Positions 8,998 to 20,463 are shown, counted from the first letter of the stretch. The stretch is DNA of 64,000 nucleotides from an uncultured Propionibacteriaceae bacterium (GCA_936924635.1 CAKZHP010000046.1:6382-70381); one strand, 5' to 3'. The notes: generated from the sequence alone by a model not told the origin. Numbers and translations are program-made.

Positions 8998-9596
8998 TGC
9001 GTGTCGGGCTGACCGGGGGCATCGCCTCGGGCAAGTCGGCGGTCGCGGAGCTGCTGCGGGAGCACGGGGCGGTGATCATCGACGCCGACGTGCTGGCCCG
9101 GGAGGTGGTGGAGCCGGGCACCCCGGCCCTGGCCTCTCTGCGGGAACGGTTCGGAGTGGGCGTGATCGGCCCTGACGGCCGGCTCGACCGGCCCGGTCTG
9201 GGCCGCATCGTGTTCACCGACCCCGAGGCGCGAGCGGCGGTGAACGCCATCGTGCACCCGGCCGTACGCGCCCGCGCGGCCGAGCTGGAGGCGTCCGCCC
9301 CCGCCGGGTCGGTGGTGGTGCACGTCATCCCGCTGCTCGTCGAGACGGGCCAAGAGCGGTCCTTCGACGTGCTCGTGGTCGTCGACATCGATGAGCAGAC
9401 ACAGGTGCGCCGGCTCCGGGCCCGCGACGGTCTGGACGAGGCCGCCGCCCAGGCCCGGCTGGCGGCGCAGACCTCTCGCGCGTCGCGGCTGGCGGTCGCC
9501 GACGTCGTCCTCGACAACACCGGCGGCCCAGACCGGCTCGCCGAGCAGGTCGAGCAGCTCTGGGCAGAGCTCCTGTCTCGCCGGGCGACGGACTGA
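8997..9596 (+). CDS. coaE: Dephospho-CoA kinase
   Basis: About 199 residues from a TTG at 8997. An in-frame ATG at 8961 would add 12 residues (MTMGSRSGGGPS) encoded by the rpsA terminator hairpin, so I prefer the later start, which yields the usual N-terminus ahead of VGLTGGIASGKS. That sequence is the P-loop of the enzyme that phosphorylates dephospho-CoA in the final step of coenzyme A synthesis. Further family marks are IIDADVLAREVV, HPAVRARA, IPLLVETG and the lid-region RRLRARDGLDEAAAQAR. Length suits the single-domain form. The function is secure and the start is less so. Confidence 0.9.
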   Translation: MRVGLTGGIASGKSAVAELLREHGAVIIDADVLAREVVEPGTPALASLRERFGVGVIGPDGRLDRPGLGRIVFTDPEARAAVNAIVHPAVRARAAELEASAPAGSVVVHVIPLLVETGQERSFDVLVVVDIDEQTQVRRLRARDGLDEAAAQARLAAQTSRASRLAVADVVLDNTGGPDRLAEQVEQLWAELLSRRATD

Positions 9597-9729
9597 GGGT
9601 GTAGGCGCCGTCCTTGGGCGTGGGCCCAGCGCAGTATTCAGCGGCCCGCTCTGGTCAGGCGACCCCCCGAGGGTCCACTCTGTACTAGGCGTCCGTGCCG
9701 AGGCGCCGCCGAGATCTGGAGGGGGACCT

Positions 9730-10965
9730 GTGGACTGCCCACGCTGTGGCGCCTCGTTGGCGGAGGTGGCGTACTTCTGCCACGCCTGCGGCAACGACCT
9801 GCGCACGAGCACTGAGGACCGGCGAAAGTCGTTCGCCGTCAAGCCCGACGAGCCGGTGGCCTCGTTCGCCCTGATCTCCACGATCATGCCGCGCGGCGCC
9901 GCGACCCGGCCGGCCACCTACCGGCTGGCCCTCGAGATCGCGCTGGCCGCCGTCGCGCTGGCCGCCATCCTCGGGGCGGCGCCCGTGGCCGTGGTCCTGG
10001 CGGCGGTCGCCGTACCGATCGTCTACATCGTCTACCTCTACGACGTGAACCTCTGGGAGGACGAGCCAGTCACCGTGACCGGGGCGGCGTTCCTGCTGAC
10101 GCTGGTGCTGGGGGCGGCTTGGACCGTCGCCTGGCTCGCGATCCGGCCTCGGCAGGACTTCGGCGGGATCGGGTTCGAGGGATCGAGCTCGCCGACCCTG
10201 CTGGGCTTCCTGGTGGCCGGCCTGCTGGCACCGCTCGTCGGTGAGGTGATCCGTCAGGTCGGCCCGCTCTTCCTGGCGAGCCGGCCGAAGTTCGACGACC
10301 TGATGGACGGGCTCACCTTCGGTGTCATCTCCGGAGTGGCGTACGCGACCGCGGACACCCTCGTCAAGCACTGGCCGATCCTCACGGCAGGTTTCGGCAC
10401 CCCGCAGGACGGCAGCACCTGGCTGGCCCTGCTGACCCTGGAGGGGTTCATCAAGCCGCTCGTTCTGGGCACCGCCACCGGCATCGCGTGCGCCGAGTTC
10501 TCCGGCCTCGGTGAGGGCTACGACGGGTTCACCAACCGGTACTTCCGCGGCTTCGGCGAGGCGGCGCTGGCCTCGGTCGCCTACTTCGGCGGGACGTACC
10601 TGCTCAGCTTCATCGACAACCCGGTGCTCGGGCTGGTGCTCAGCATCCTCTGGGGCCTCGCCATCCTGGGGGTGCTCATCCTCCGGGTGCGCTCGGTGCT
10701 GCACGTCGGTCTCATGGAGGCGGCGATGGAGCACCAGGCCCGCACGGCGGGTGTCGGCCCCGACGGGGTGCTGCAGTTCTGCGCCCGGTGCGAGATGCCA
10801 TTGCACCCCGGTGCCGGGTTCTGCTCGGCCTGCGGCACGTCCGTACGGGTCGGGGCCCGTCTCCACTCAGGCCAGCAGGTGCCGGTCCCGGCGGCCGCCG
10901 GAGGAGCGCCACCGCCGCTGGCCGGCGACCCGCATGACATGTCGGACCGGGAGGGGCAGGCATGA
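9730..10965 (+). CDS. PrsW-like polytopic membrane protein with two zinc ribbons, active site degenerate
   Basis: 411 residues. It begins with a zinc ribbon (C3-x2-C6 and C17-x2-C20), has about eight membrane segments between residues 65 and 330, and ends with a second ribbon (FCARCEMPLHPGAGFCSACG, about 350-368). The core (PLVGEVIRQV, about 168; FDDLMDGLTFGVISGVAYATAD, about 190-210 in two parts) aligns with PrsW-type intramembrane proteases. The EExxK motif reads GEVIR, the EN pair reads DT, and the later histidine is absent. It is therefore probably a non-catalytic relative. The GTG at 9730 follows GGAGGGGGACCT. It overlaps the next gene by 4 bp, suggesting a joint function. Confidence 0.65.
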   Translation: MDCPRCGASLAEVAYFCHACGNDLRTSTEDRRKSFAVKPDEPVASFALISTIMPRGAATRPATYRLALEIALAAVALAAILGAAPVAVVLAAVAVPIVYIVYLYDVNLWEDEPVTVTGAAFLLTLVLGAAWTVAWLAIRPRQDFGGIGFEGSSSPTLLGFLVAGLLAPLVGEVIRQVGPLFLASRPKFDDLMDGLTFGVISGVAYATADTLVKHWPILTAGFGTPQDGSTWLALLTLEGFIKPLVLGTATGIACAEFSGLGEGYDGFTNRYFRGFGEAALASVAYFGGTYLLSFIDNPVLGLVLSILWGLAILGVLILRVRSVLHVGLMEAAMEHQARTAGVGPDGVLQFCARCEMPLHPGAGFCSACGTSVRVGARLHSGQQVPVPAAAGGAPPPLAGDPHDMSDREGQA

Positions 10966-11915
10966 GCCAGGGACCATGGGGGCCGCAGGGGCAGCAGGCT
11001 GGGTACAACCCGCAGCAGGGCGGGGGGTATCAGCCGCAGGGCGGGTACAACCCGCAGCAGGGCGGGGGGTATCAGCCGCAGGGCGGGTACAACCCGCAGC
11101 AGGGTGGCGCGTACAACCCGCAGGGCGGCGGCTACGGGCCCCAGGGCGGCTTCGGGCCGAGGCAGGTCTCCCCGCCGCAGCGCGGCAACGGCAGGATCAT
11201 CGCGCTCGTCGTGGGCGGCCTCGTCGCGGCCGCCGTGGTCGGGCTGATCCTGGCGTTCGTCCTGGGCGGCGACAAGGGGGGCACGACGACGGTGACCCCG
11301 TCCACCCCCACACCGCCGGGGCCGGTGTCACCCGGGCCGGTGACGTCCACCCGACCGGTGAGCTCACCGCCGGTGACCTCGGTCCAGCCGACCCCGCCGC
11401 CCACGACCCAGACGTCGCAGCCCGCGCCGCCGCCCACGACGCAGACGCAGGCCCCCCCGCCGGTCGGCGGGATCGACATCGGCAACGGGATCGTCGTCAC
11501 CCCGGCGCCGGGGTGGACGGTGTCCGACCAGGAACCCGGCAGCGTGGTCCTGGAGGGCGCCTCCGCGGTCATGATCGTCTCGACCCTGAAGGCCGCCCCG
11601 ACCAACACCGGTGCTCAGGTCGTCGACTCCTACCTGAACGCCCAGGCCAAGAAGATGACCGACGTGAAGCGGAGCGCCACGAAGGAGATGACCGTCGACC
11701 CCAAGTTGAGCGTCGCCAACGGCCAGATCACCGGCACCCTCACCACGTCGCAGGGATCGACTCCGGTCAGCCTGGTGAGCGTCGGTTCGGTGCGCAAGTC
11801 CGACGGGGTCGCGGTGGTCATCGGGCTGATCTTCGTCCCGGGCACCGACCTGGCCCAGGTGGAGAAGGACTTCAACCAGATGGCCAGCGGCGTCCTCAGG
11901 AGTCAGGCCGGCTGA
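10962..11915 (+). CDS. Gly/Gln/Pro-repeat single-pass membrane protein
   Basis: 317 residues, of unknown function. Residues 1-70 are low in complexity (tyrosine, glycine, glutamine, proline) and include the 14-residue repeat GGYNPQQGGGYQPQ. One membrane helix (about 80-105, IIALVVGGLVAAAVVGLILAF) is followed by a proline/threonine linker (about 110-165). A folded outer domain of about 150 residues follows, beginning IDIGNGIVVTPAPGW and resembling lipoprotein LpqN-like or other secreted actinobacterial domains only in general character. Topology is probably N-terminus in, C-terminus out. It is translationally coupled to the zinc-ribbon membrane protein upstream and followed by a strong hairpin terminator. 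Confidence 0.65.
   Translation: MSQGPWGPQGQQAGYNPQQGGGYQPQGGYNPQQGGGYQPQGGYNPQQGGAYNPQGGGYGPQGGFGPRQVSPPQRGNGRIIALVVGGLVAAAVVGLILAFVLGGDKGGTTTVTPSTPTPPGPVSPGPVTSTRPVSSPPVTSVQPTPPPTTQTSQPAPPPTTQTQAPPPVGGIDIGNGIVVTPAPGWTVSDQEPGSVVLEGASAVMIVSTLKAAPTNTGAQVVDSYLNAQAKKMTDVKRSATKEMTVDPKLSVANGQITGTLTTSQGSTPVSLVSVGSVRKSDGVAVVIGLIFVPGTDLAQVEKDFNQMASGVLRSQAG
11001..11104 (+). repeat. 42-bp in-frame tandem repeat
   Basis: Two identical 42-bp units (11001-11042 and 11043-11084) and the first 20 bases of a third encode GGYNPQQGGGYQPQ repeats within the preceding gene. Their identity at the DNA level suggests recent slippage expansion and possible length variation between strains. Confidence 0.9.
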
Positions 11916-11934
11916 GCCTCACGGCTCGACGTCC

Positions 11935-11969
11935 AGACGGGACGCATCCTGCGGGGATGCGTCCCGTCT
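11935..11969 (+). terminator. Perfect 15-bp hairpin terminator
   Basis: AGACGGGACGCATCC (11935-11949) and its exact complement (11955-11969) flank a TGCGG loop, 20 bases after the stop of the repeat-bearing membrane protein. No T tract follows. It isolates this operon from uvrB. Confidence 0.8.
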
Positions 11970-12187
11970 GACGTCACCGGCGCAGCGGGGATCGTTCGGC
12001 GTCATCCGCGGGTTGCCGTCACGACAGGACTGGGCGGGGGCGGTTGACGGAGCCCGGCTATGCCGCCCTCGACCGGACTGGCAGGACCCCGACAGGCGCC
12101 GACCCAGGCGCCGCGAGACCGACGAGCAAAGACCGCGGTTGAAGCGGCACAGCCGCGGAGCCAGGCGGCACAGGGCGTCAGAACAGA
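11970..12187. other. Intergenic spacer before uvrB with no gene seen
   Basis: Together with the terminator and the uvrB promoter this makes about 300 bases without a coding sequence. Short open frames here show no family resemblance, ribosome-binding site or codon bias. I see no RNA gene or repeat. Confidence 0.6.
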
Positions 12188-12210
12188 TTGTCGGTGGCGC
12201 CGCGTACGCT
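12188..12210 (+). promoter_or_regulatory. RecA-NDp/PafBC-type DNA-damage promoter of uvrB
   Basis: TTGTCGGTG (12188-12196), 8 bases, then TACGCT (12205-12210) is a perfect match to TTGTCRGTG-N8-TANNNT, the RecA-independent damage promoter of mycobacteria activated through PafBC. The uvrB ATG starts 7 bases downstream, so the mRNA is probably leaderless. Confidence 0.8.
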
Positions 12211-12217
12211 CCTGGGC

Positions 12218-14308
12218 ATGCGTCCGATCGAAGATGTGCAGCGTCGTGTGGCGCCGATGACCATGAAGGCCGACTTCGAGCCTGGCGGCGACCAGCCCGC
12301 GGCCATCGACGAGCTCGAGCGACGGGTCAAGGCGGGGGAGAACGACATCGTGCTGCTGGGTGCCACGGGCACCGGCAAGACGGCCACCGTGGCCTGGCTG
12401 GCGGAGCGGCTGCAGCGGCCGATGCTGGTGATGCAGCCGAACAAGACCCTGGCCGCCCAGTTCGCGAACGAGCTGCGGCAGTTCTTCCCCGACAACGCGG
12501 TGGAGTACTTCGTCTCCTACTACGACTACTACCAGCCGGAGGCGTATGTCCCGCAGACGGACACCTACATCGAGAAGGACTCCTCGCTGAACGAGGAGGT
12601 CGAGCGGCTGCGGCACAAGGCGACCCACTCGCTGCTCACGCGCCGCGACGTGATCGTGGTCGCCACGGTCTCGGCCATCTACGGCCTGGGCACGCCGCAG
12701 GAGTACGTGGGGAGCGCCATCCGGCTGCGGGTGGGGGAGGAGATCGGGCGCGACGCGCTGCTGCGGCGCCTGGTCGACATCCAGTACGTGCGCAACGACA
12801 TCAGCAACACCCGCGGCTCGTTCCGGGTGCGCGGCGACACGGTGGAGGTCTTCCCGATGTGGGAGGAGCTGGCCTGGCGCATCGAGTTCTTCGGCGACGA
12901 GATCGAGGCGCTGTCGACCCTCAACCCGGTGACCGGTGACGTGGTCACAAATGACCAGGAGCTCCACGTCTTCCCGGCCACGCACTACTCCGCCGGTGCC
13001 GAGCGTATGGAGCGGGCCATCAACACCATCGAGGCCGAGCTGGAGGCGAGGCTCGCGGAGCTGGAGGCCGACCAGCGGCTGCTGGAGGCGCAGCGGCTGC
13101 GGATGCGGACCTCGTACGACATCGAGATGATGCGCCAGATCGGCAGCTGCTCGGGCATCGAGAACTACTCGCGCCACATCGACGGCCGGGCCGCGGGCAG
13201 CGCGCCCGACTGCCTGCTCGACTACTTCCCCGAGGACTTCCTGCTGGTCGTAGACGAGTCGCACGTGACGATCCCCCAGATCGGCGGCATGTACGAGGGC
13301 GACATGTCGCGCAAGCGCATGCTCGTCGAGCACGGCTTCCGCCTGCCCAGCGCCATGGACAACCGCCCGCTGCGGTGGGAGGAGTTCGTCGAGCGGATCG
13401 GCCAGACCGTCTACCTGTCCGCGACCCCGGGGGCGTACGAGCTGGCGAAGGCCGACGGCTACGTCGAGCAGATCATCCGGCCGACCGGCCTGGTCGACCC
13501 GGAGATCGTGCTGAAGCCCACCAAGGGGCAGATCGACGACCTGATGGGGGAGATCAAGGAGCGCACGGCCCGCGACGAGCGCGTGCTCGTCACCACGCTG
13601 ACGAAGAAGATGGCCGAGGACCTGACCGACTACCTGCTCGGCAACGGTGTCCGCACCCGTTACCTGCACTCGGAGGTCGACACCCTGCGCCGCATCGAGC
13701 TGCTGCGGGAGCTGCGTCTGGGCGAGTACGACGTGCTCGTGGGCATCAACCTGCTCCGCGAGGGCCTCGACCTGCCGGAGGTGTCGCTGGTGGCCATCCT
13801 CGACGCCGACAAGGAGGGCTTCCTGCGCAGCGAGCGGTCGCTGATCCAGACCATCGGTCGCGCGGCCCGCAACGTGGGCGGCCAGGTCCACATGTACGCG
13901 GACAAGGTCACCCCGTCGATGGAGAACGCCATCGAGGAGACGAACCGCCGCCGCGCCAAGCAGATCGCCTACAACACCGAGCACGGCATCGACCCGCAGC
14001 CGCTGCGCAAGAAGATCGCCGACATCACCGACATGCTGGCCCGCGAGGACGCGGACACCGCCGAGCTGCTGGCCAAGCCGAACGGCCGGGGCCGAAAGGC
14101 GGCTCCGGTGCCGGCGCTGGGGGCCGACGTGGCGAAGCGCGACCTCTCGGGTCTCCCTGCGGGCGAGCTGGCCGACCTGGTGACCGAGCTGACCGAGCAG
14201 ATGAAGGCCGCGGCCGCCGACCTGCAGTTCGAGGTGGCGGCTCGTCTGCGCGACGAGGTGGGTGAGCTGAAGAAGGAGCTGCGACAGATGCTGGAGGCGA
14301 CGCGCTAG
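12218..14308 (+). CDS. uvrB: Excinuclease ABC subunit B
   Basis: A 696-residue UvrB, the damage-verifying helicase-like subunit of nucleotide excision repair that receives DNA from UvrA and recruits UvrC. Visible are the Walker A motif [13 protein letters not shown], the beta-hairpin region [19 protein letters not shown] that clamps DNA, DEAD-like [11 protein letters not shown], and helicase motifs [18 protein letters not shown] and [15 protein letters not shown]-terminal UVR coiled coil ([20 protein letters not shown]) contacts UvrC. The ATG at 12218 gives the usual N-terminus and fits the leaderless promoter. uvrA and uvrC lie within 8 kb with the same promoter type. Confidence 0.98.
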   Translation: MRPIEDVQRRVAPMTMKADFEPGGDQPAAIDELERRVKAGENDIVLLGATGTGKTATVAWLAERLQRPMLVMQPNKTLAAQFANELRQFFPDNAVEYFVSYYDYYQPEAYVPQTDTYIEKDSSLNEEVERLRHKATHSLLTRRDVIVVATVSAIYGLGTPQEYVGSAIRLRVGEEIGRDALLRRLVDIQYVRNDISNTRGSFRVRGDTVEVFPMWEELAWRIEFFGDEIEALSTLNPVTGDVVTNDQELHVFPATHYSAGAERMERAINTIEAELEARLAELEADQRLLEAQRLRMRTSYDIEMMRQIGSCSGIENYSRHIDGRAAGSAPDCLLDYFPEDFLLVVDESHVTIPQIGGMYEGDMSRKRMLVEHGFRLPSAMDNRPLRWEEFVERIGQTVYLSATPGAYELAKADGYVEQIIRPTGLVDPEIVLKPTKGQIDDLMGEIKERTARDERVLVTTLTKKMAEDLTDYLLGNGVRTRYLHSEVDTLRRIELLRELRLGEYDVLVGINLLREGLDLPEVSLVAILDADKEGFLRSERSLIQTIGRAARNVGGQVHMYADKVTPSMENAIEETNRRRAKQIAYNTEHGIDPQPLRKKIADITDMLAREDADTAELLAKPNGRGRKAAPVPALGADVAKRDLSGLPAGELADLVTELTEQMKAAAADLQFEVAARLRDEVGELKKELRQMLEATR

Positions 14309-14320
14309 ACTCGGGCTGCT

Positions 14321-14410
14321 GGAGGGGAGTACTCCGCAAGCGCCTAGGTCGTCAGCACATCGCAGCCGCGATCGGCCGGGCCGCCGGCTCAGCCGGTGGA
14401 CGAGACCTCC
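14321..14410 (+). promoter_or_regulatory. yybP-ykoY manganese riboswitch upstream of terC
   Basis: The segment between uvrB and terC has the conserved yybP-ykoY parts in order: GGAGGGGAGTA (14321-14331), GGTCGTCAGCAC (about 14347), a GC-rich hairpin ending in GCCGGCTCAGCCGGTG, and GACGAGACCTCC (14399-14410). The outer P1 stem pairs GGAGG with CCTCC. The class senses Mn(II) and usually activates exporters or TerC-type proteins. A -10-like TAGACT at 14306-14311 overlaps the uvrB stop codon and would start transcription just before the aptamer. Confidence 0.85.
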
Positions 14411-14447
14411 ATGCCGATTCGGCATGTTCTCGACGAAGGGCTCTCCC

Positions 14448-15443
14448 GTGCACGTAACTCCTCTGGCCTGGGGCATCACCATCGTGGTGCTGCTGGCCGT
14501 GCTGGCTGTCGACATCCTCATCATCGGCCGCCGTCCGCACGAGCCCAGCGCCCGCGAGTGCGGCATCGCCATCGGTGTCTACATCGGTGCCGCGCTGCTC
14601 TTCGCCGCCGGCGTCTGGTACCTGCGCGGCCCTCAGTACGGCGGGGAGTTCCTCGCCGGGTGGCTGACCGAGTACTCGTTGTCGATCGACAACCTGTTCA
14701 TCTTCCTCATCATCATGGCCAAGATGAAGGTGCCCAGGCACCTGCAGCAGTACGCCCTGATGATCGGCATCGTCCTCGCGCTCGTCTTCCGCGGCATCTT
14801 CATCGCGCTGGGCGCGGCCATGATCTCCCGCTTCGCCTGGGTGTTCTTCATCTTCGGCGCGTTCCTCATCTACACCGCGATCGGCCTGGTGAAGGACTAC
14901 CTGGAGCGCGACGAGGAGGAGGAGGCGACCGAGAACTTCGCGATCCGGTGGGTGAAGCGGCGGTTCAGGTTCACCGACGACTTCCGTGGCAACAAGATCC
15001 AGGTCATGGTCGACGGCGTCCGTCACATGACGCCGATGTTCCTGGTGATCGTGGCCCTCGGCAGCACCGACCTGCTCTTCGCGCTGGACTCCATCCCCGC
15101 GATCTACGGCCTCACCAGGGAGCCGTACCTGGTTTTCGCCGCCAACGTCTTCGCCCTCATGGGTCTGCGCCAGCTGTACTTCCTGCTGGGCAACATGCTG
15201 CAGCGGCTGGTCTATTTGTCGATCGGCCTGTCGGTGATCCTCGCCTTCATCGGCGTGAAGCTGCTGCTCCACGCGATGCACGAGTACCACCTCGACGAGC
15301 GGCTCGGCTTCAACGGCGAGATCTCGCTGCCGGTGTCGCTGGGCGTCATCATCGGCACCCTCGTCATCACCACGGTCGCGAGCCTCATCAAGTCGAGGCG
15401 CCACCCCACGATCGTGCGGGGCTCCGCCGACGAGTGGCGCTGA
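14448..15443 (+). CDS. TerC family integral membrane protein, probable metal exporter
   Basis: About 331 residues with seven to nine membrane helices and the TerC signatures LAVDILIIGRRPHEPS, TEYSLSIDNLFIFLIIMAK and IVALGSTDLLFALDSIPAIYG, which hold the conserved membrane aspartates. TerC-family proteins such as Alx and MeeF/MeeY export manganese, and the riboswitch in front supports that role here. The GTG at 14448 is chosen because GAAGGG lies 7 bases upstream and the protein then begins directly before the first helix. An in-frame ATG at 14424 would add 8 residues. It stands alone, converging on the next gene. Confidence 0.88.
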   Translation: MHVTPLAWGITIVVLLAVLAVDILIIGRRPHEPSARECGIAIGVYIGAALLFAAGVWYLRGPQYGGEFLAGWLTEYSLSIDNLFIFLIIMAKMKVPRHLQQYALMIGIVLALVFRGIFIALGAAMISRFAWVFFIFGAFLIYTAIGLVKDYLERDEEEEATENFAIRWVKRRFRFTDDFRGNKIQVMVDGVRHMTPMFLVIVALGSTDLLFALDSIPAIYGLTREPYLVFAANVFALMGLRQLYFLLGNMLQRLVYLSIGLSVILAFIGVKLLLHAMHEYHLDERLGFNGEISLPVSLGVIIGTLVITTVASLIKSRRHPTIVRGSADEWR

Positions 15444-15482
15444 CCGACGCTCGCCGGCGCCTGGCGAACGATCGCAACGGCC

Positions 15483-16196
15483 TCAGCGCGGCGGGACGAC
15501 CTCGATGTGGTCGGCGCCGGCGACCGCGCTGGCCGGGAGCCTGCCGGTCAGCCACCCGAGCAGCATCGCGTCCGACCCCGTCACGACGGGCGCGGACGTG
15601 GTCTCCGTGCCCAGCCGGGCCTCGTACCCGCCGGACGACACCAGCACCACGGCCCGTCCACTGACGCCGTCGGTGTGACGCCGGACGTTCCACTCGAGCA
15701 GCCAGCGGGCCACGTCGGGCTCCACGTCGACGAAGCCGAAGCCGCAGTCGAGGTCGACGTGGTGCAGCACCACCTCGTTCAGCCGAGCCAGGGGCAGGTC
15801 AGCCACCACGACGCCGTCGGCGACAGGGGCTCGCCACTGCTCCGCGGTGAGCTGGGAGAACGCCTCGTCGAGCCGGCTGGCAGAGGTGTCGAGGTCGATC
15901 TGCAGGTCGAGGGGGGACCGCCGCGACCCGACCTCGAGGTCGCGGAGGGTGTCGTCGTCACCGATCGACCACCCGGCGCCGTCCATCAGCCCCGTCACCG
16001 CCCGGCGCAGGGCATCGGCGTTGCGGGCGATGTGCGTGGCGAGGTGGGCCCGGGTCCATCCCGGCAGCACCGTGGGCTGCCGCCAGTCCGCGTCGGAGAT
16101 CGTGATGGTCTCCCCGAGCAGCCACTGGGTGGCCGCGGTCTGCGACCGCCTGATCGCGGCCAGGTCGGCGTCGTCGACGACGACAGGTGCGGTCAT
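15483..16196 (-). CDS. Mycothiol-dependent maleylpyruvate isomerase family protein (DinB-like)
   Basis: 237 residues. The N-terminal four-helix domain (about 1-150) has the metal-ligand pattern of the mycothiol-dependent maleylpyruvate isomerase family: the N-terminal [18 protein letters not shown] and the later [17 protein letters not shown] supply histidine and acidic ligands. A C-terminal SCP2-like domain (about 165-237) follows. The substrate is unknown, and most actinobacterial members are not true maleylpyruvate isomerases. Mycothiol use supports the actinobacterial assignment. TAGGTT 6 bases before the ATG suggests a leaderless transcript. Confidence 0.85.
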   Translation of the reverse strand: MTAPVVVDDADLAAIRRSQTAATQWLLGETITISDADWRQPTVLPGWTRAHLATHIARNADALRRAVTGLMDGAGWSIGDDDTLRDLEVGSRRSPLDLQIDLDTSASRLDEAFSQLTAEQWRAPVADGVVVADLPLARLNEVVLHHVDLDCGFGFVDVEPDVARWLLEWNVRRHTDGVSGRAVVLVSSGGYEARLGTETTSAPVVTGSDAMLLGWLTGRLPASAVAGADHIEVVPPR

Positions 16197-16202
16197 GGGC
16201 TC

Positions 16203-16208
16203 AACCTA
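16203..16208 (-). promoter_or_regulatory. -10 box of a leaderless promoter for the mycothiol-dependent family gene
   Basis: TAGGTT on the minus strand ends 6 bases before the ATG at 16196. No clear -35 element is seen. Confidence 0.45.
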
Positions 16209-16252
16209 GTGGTCACCTCTTGGCGCTGACCACCCACGGCCGGGCTGCGGTT

Positions 16253-16275
16253 CTGTCAGACCCGCGCCCTAGGCT
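16253..16275 (+). promoter_or_regulatory. RecA-NDp/PafBC-like promoter of uvrA
   Basis: CTGTCAGAC (16253-16261), 8 bases, then TAGGCT (16270-16275) keeps the TGTCAG core and exact spacing of the RecA-NDp motif but differs at the first base and the last two bases of the upstream element. The GTG start lies 7 bases later. Confidence 0.6.
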
Positions 16276-16282
16276 GTGCCGA

Positions 16283-19207
<2,925 letters not shown>

Positions 19208-19325
19208 GCGGGCGCCGGGACGGGCAACCCCGAGGGGTGGGCCCGGCCGCGCCAAGACGCCGGCGGGTTATCGTGACCGCACGGCGGCAGGACGGCAGGT
19301 CCTGGCCCCTGACCGGGAGGCACCG

Positions 19326-19925
19326 ATGACGCACCACACCGACAGGGCAGGGACGGCGAGGCGAGCAGCCCGGCAGGCCCGGACGCCGCTCGTCCCGGCG
19401 GTGCTCGGGCTGGAGGAGGCGACCGTCCTGGACGGCGCCGCCTCTCTCGGCGAGGCGGTGTCCGGCGCCGTGACGCGGGACGACCGGGTACGGGGCCTGC
19501 TGCAGGGTGACTGGCTGGGCCATGCCCTGCACCCGCTCCTGGTCCAGGTGCCCCTCGGCACCTGGCTGAGCGCCGCCCTGCTCGACGCCACCGGCGAGGA
19601 GAGCGCCGACGCGGCGCGGCTGCTCGTGGGCGCCGGTGTGCTCGCCGCGGTCCCGGCCGTGGCCGCGGGCTGGGCGGAGTACGCGCACTGCGGGCCGCGG
19701 GAGCGCCGGGTGGCCGTCGTGCACGCCGCCGCCAACGGGGTGGGCATGGTCCTCCAGACAGCGTCCTGGATGTCGCGTCGGGCGGGCAGGCACGGTCTGG
19801 GCAAGGTGCTGAGCCTCGCAGCGATGACGGCGGCGGGCTCGGCCGGCTACCTCGGCGGCCACCTCACCACGGTGCGCAAGGTCGGCAGCAGCGACCCTGC
19901 GTACGAGGCGGCGGCGACCGCCTGA
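19326..19925 (+). CDS. DUF2231 membrane protein
   Basis: A 199-residue membrane protein with four predicted helices. The signature GHALHPLLVQVPLGTWLSAALLD is typical of DUF2231, where a conserved histidine precedes the first helix. The family often occurs next to or fused with Rieske iron-sulphur domains, and here a Rieske lipoprotein lies 9 bp away in convergent orientation. That suggests a shared redox role, not proven. The ATG follows GGGAGG with good spacing. A cytosolic N-terminal region of about 60 residues is rich in arginine and alanine. Confidence 0.85.
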   Translation: MTHHTDRAGTARRAARQARTPLVPAVLGLEEATVLDGAASLGEAVSGAVTRDDRVRGLLQGDWLGHALHPLLVQVPLGTWLSAALLDATGEESADAARLLVGAGVLAAVPAVAAGWAEYAHCGPRERRVAVVHAAANGVGMVLQTASWMSRRAGRHGLGKVLSLAAMTAAGSAGYLGGHLTTVRKVGSSDPAYEAAATA

Positions 19926-19934
19926 CCCGGTGCG

Positions 19935-20348
19935 TCAGGCGGTGACCGAGAGGTCGTCCCCCGACTCGGTGACCTTGGCGGCCGGCAGCGGCTTCGTCGC
20001 CGGTCCCTGCTTGACCGACCCGTCCTCGATCGAGAACTTCGAGCCGTGGCAGGTGCAGTTGATGGTGCCGCCGGTGATCTGCGAGACCGGGCACGACTGG
20101 TGGGTGCAGATCTTGGAGAACGCCTTGTACGTGCCGGCCTTCGGCTGCGTCACCACGTAGCTGCCCTTCGGCATGATGTAGCCCCCGCCGACGGGCACGT
20201 CGGACTTCTTCACGACCGAACCCGCGGCCGACGCGCTCGCGGGCGCGGTCGACCCCGGCGTCGCGGGTGTGGTCGAGGAGCTGCACGCGGCGGCTGACAG
20301 GACGATGCCACCGGCGATGACGGCGCGGCGGGGGAGATCAGGGGACAC
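19935..20348 (-). CDS. Rieske [2Fe-2S] lipoprotein
   Basis: A 137-residue exported Rieske protein. An RR-containing signal peptide (PRRAVIAGGIVLSAAAC) ends in a lipobox-like SAAAC, so it is probably Tat-exported and lipid-anchored. A short Ala/Ser/Thr linker follows. The Rieske domain shows both cluster-binding motifs, CTHQSCPV and CTCHGSKF, with 2 Cys and 2 His. The N-terminus resembles QcrA-type proteins only loosely and no cytochrome b gene is nearby. The GTG at 20348 is selected because GGAGG lies 8 bases upstream and it places the twin arginine correctly. Confidence 0.88.
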   Translation of the reverse strand: MSPDLPRRAVIAGGIVLSAAACSSSTTPATPGSTAPASASAAGSVVKKSDVPVGGGYIMPKGSYVVTQPKAGTYKAFSKICTHQSCPVSQITGGTINCTCHGSKFSIEDGSVKQGPATKPLPAAKVTESGDDLSVTA

Positions 20349-20433
20349 GGGGCACACCTCCGGGGTCGGGATGCCCACTGTGCCACATGGCTGACGGGTC
20401 GCCTCGACCACGCCGGTGACGGCCCCGGGTGGG

Positions 20434-20456
20434 CTGTCAGTGGCCGCGGGTAGGGT
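20434..20456 (+). promoter_or_regulatory. RecA-NDp/PafBC-type DNA-damage promoter of uvrC
   Basis: CTGTCAGTG (20434-20442), 8 bases, then TAGGGT (20451-20456) matches TTGTCRGTG-N8-TANNNT at every position but the first. The uvrC GTG starts exactly 7 bases downstream. Confidence 0.75.
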
Positions 20457-20463
20457 GACCGCC

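Noticed and set aside
11001..11104. CRISPR-like array
   Set aside because: The repeats are directly adjacent without unique spacers and encode an in-frame peptide repeat.
12181..12193. Possible LexA box (GAACAGATTGTCG) upstream of uvrB
   Set aside because: The right half fits TCGAAC-N4-GTTCGA poorly, while the same bases form a perfect RecA-NDp motif.
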